Shown in pieces: positions 54,505-54,726 of a DNA stretch of 54,726 bases (positions are counted from its first letter, which is position 1; every line of letters starts with the position of its first letter). The notes under the pieces are model-generated. The model ran no database searches and was not told where the DNA came from. It was given only the letters and a program-made list of their open reading frames with translations. Position numbers and translations under genes: made by a program. The DNA is taken from contig NZ_NPBY01000074.1 in assembly GCF_002272015.1 (NCBI RefSeq), positions 1-54,726 of the forward strand. Direction: 5' to 3'. The DNA is from Paenibacillus campinasensis (GTDB lineage Bacteria; Bacillota; Bacilli; Paenibacillales; Paenibacillaceae).

Positions 54505-54726
54505 AAAGCAGCTCGTGCGGCTGAACGTGTAGAAGAACCGGAAGAGACCGGTGGAAATCCGCAAGGAGTGTTGGAGCAGTGAGCATCTCTCTCCCCTGCT
54601 GTTTGGCCATACCTGGACGTCGTTGCGGAGCCAGAGCGATTGTAGGCGGGCAGGTCCCAGCTGCAGGAGGAAAGCAGCTCGTGTTGTTGACCGTGATGAA
54701 GAATCGGAAGAGGCCGGCGGAGAGCC
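54505..54726 (+). repeat. Diverged direct repeat at the window end
   Basis: AAAGCAGCTCGTG at 54505 and at 54673 begin two segments of about 54 nt that align with scattered differences (GAACCGGAAGAGACCGGTGG versus GAATCGGAAGAGGCCGGCGG). Differences fall largely every third base, suggesting formerly coding repeats. The window ends inside the second copy. Confidence 0.55.

Noticed and set aside
1..54726. CRISPR arrays, tRNA or rRNA genes
   Set aside because: No regularly spaced repeats and no tRNA T-loop/acceptor combination or rRNA segment was found when reading the window; TTTGAAAACTC in the CD RNAs resembles an rRNA-spacer phrase but nothing else does.

Overview
The window looks like a stretch of a large plasmid or other extrachromosomal/phage-like element from a low-to-mid GC Gram-positive bacterium of class Bacilli, most plausibly Paenibacillaceae. 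Reasons: strong AGGAGG-type Shine-Dalgarno (SD) sites with many TTG/GTG starts, a SigO/RsoA/YvrJ split-sigma locus, a UvrX-YolD pair under Bacillus-type LexA boxes, and DUF2325 coiled-coil proteins. There are no rRNA, tRNA, ribosomal-protein, capsid or conjugation genes. The content is accessory: defence, anti-defence, recombination, small unknown proteins and an unusually large amount of structured non-coding sequence. The taxon and the plasmid nature are inference.

Layout. 1-5.3 kb: unknown proteins, structured RNAs and a C5-cytosine methyltransferase. 5.5-9.5 kb: split sigma factor (SigO-like, YvrJ, RsoA-like), a hydrophobic putative effector, a membrane protein and a tyrosine recombinase. 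9.5-15.1 kb: small unknown genes, duplicated structured leaders and an ArdC-like antirestriction protein. 15.1-16.6 kb: a two-gene CBASS (CD-NTase plus Cap15-like 2TM beta-barrel effector) with a LexA-like box. 16.8-20.2 kb: ATP-dependent DNA ligase and a DUF2325 protein. 20.5-22.3 kb: IS200/IS605 element with tnpA, tnpB and omega RNA, sitting in a small ORF. 22.3-26.3 kb: more structured RNA, a possible type I toxin, a methyltransferase-like protein and a DUF5983-like protein. 26.3-28.8 kb: two long palindromes, an RNAP alpha-CTD-like protein, a zeta-type toxin pair and an XRE regulator. 28.9-34.7 kb: small genes, including an LPD29-domain protein, and another long structured leader. 35.0-38.5 kb: SOS-controlled UvrX-type DNA polymerase and YolD, split apart by a second IS200/IS605 element. 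38.6-45.8 kb: AP2/zinc-ribbon protein, second DUF2325 protein with XRE partner, and an operon with repeated leaders that includes a beta-helix protein and a Csx16-like domain protein. 46.0-51.4 kb: a cassette of Ycf46-like AAA+ ATPase, Ycf35/DUF1257, DUF2997, radical-SAM protein, three paralogous membrane proteins and a STAS-wHTH protein. 51.6-54.7 kb: a PBECR-type RNase-like gene, then long gene-poor DNA with a large structured RNA, inverted repeats and a pair of perfect DnaA boxes.

The strongest signals for something undescribed are: (i) several families of 100-370 nt structured RNAs, present in two or three diverged copies whose differences preserve base pairing, each copy ending just upstream of the SD of a small gene; (ii) the AAA+/Ycf35/DUF2997/radical-SAM cassette with its triplicated membrane proteins and truncated STAS remnants; (iii) the Csx16-like domain outside any CRISPR locus. 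Two IS200/IS605 insertions can be undone on paper to restore open reading frames. In one case this recreates a UvrX C-terminus and an ATGA overlap with yolD.

All functional assignments come from reading motifs by eye; no database search was run.
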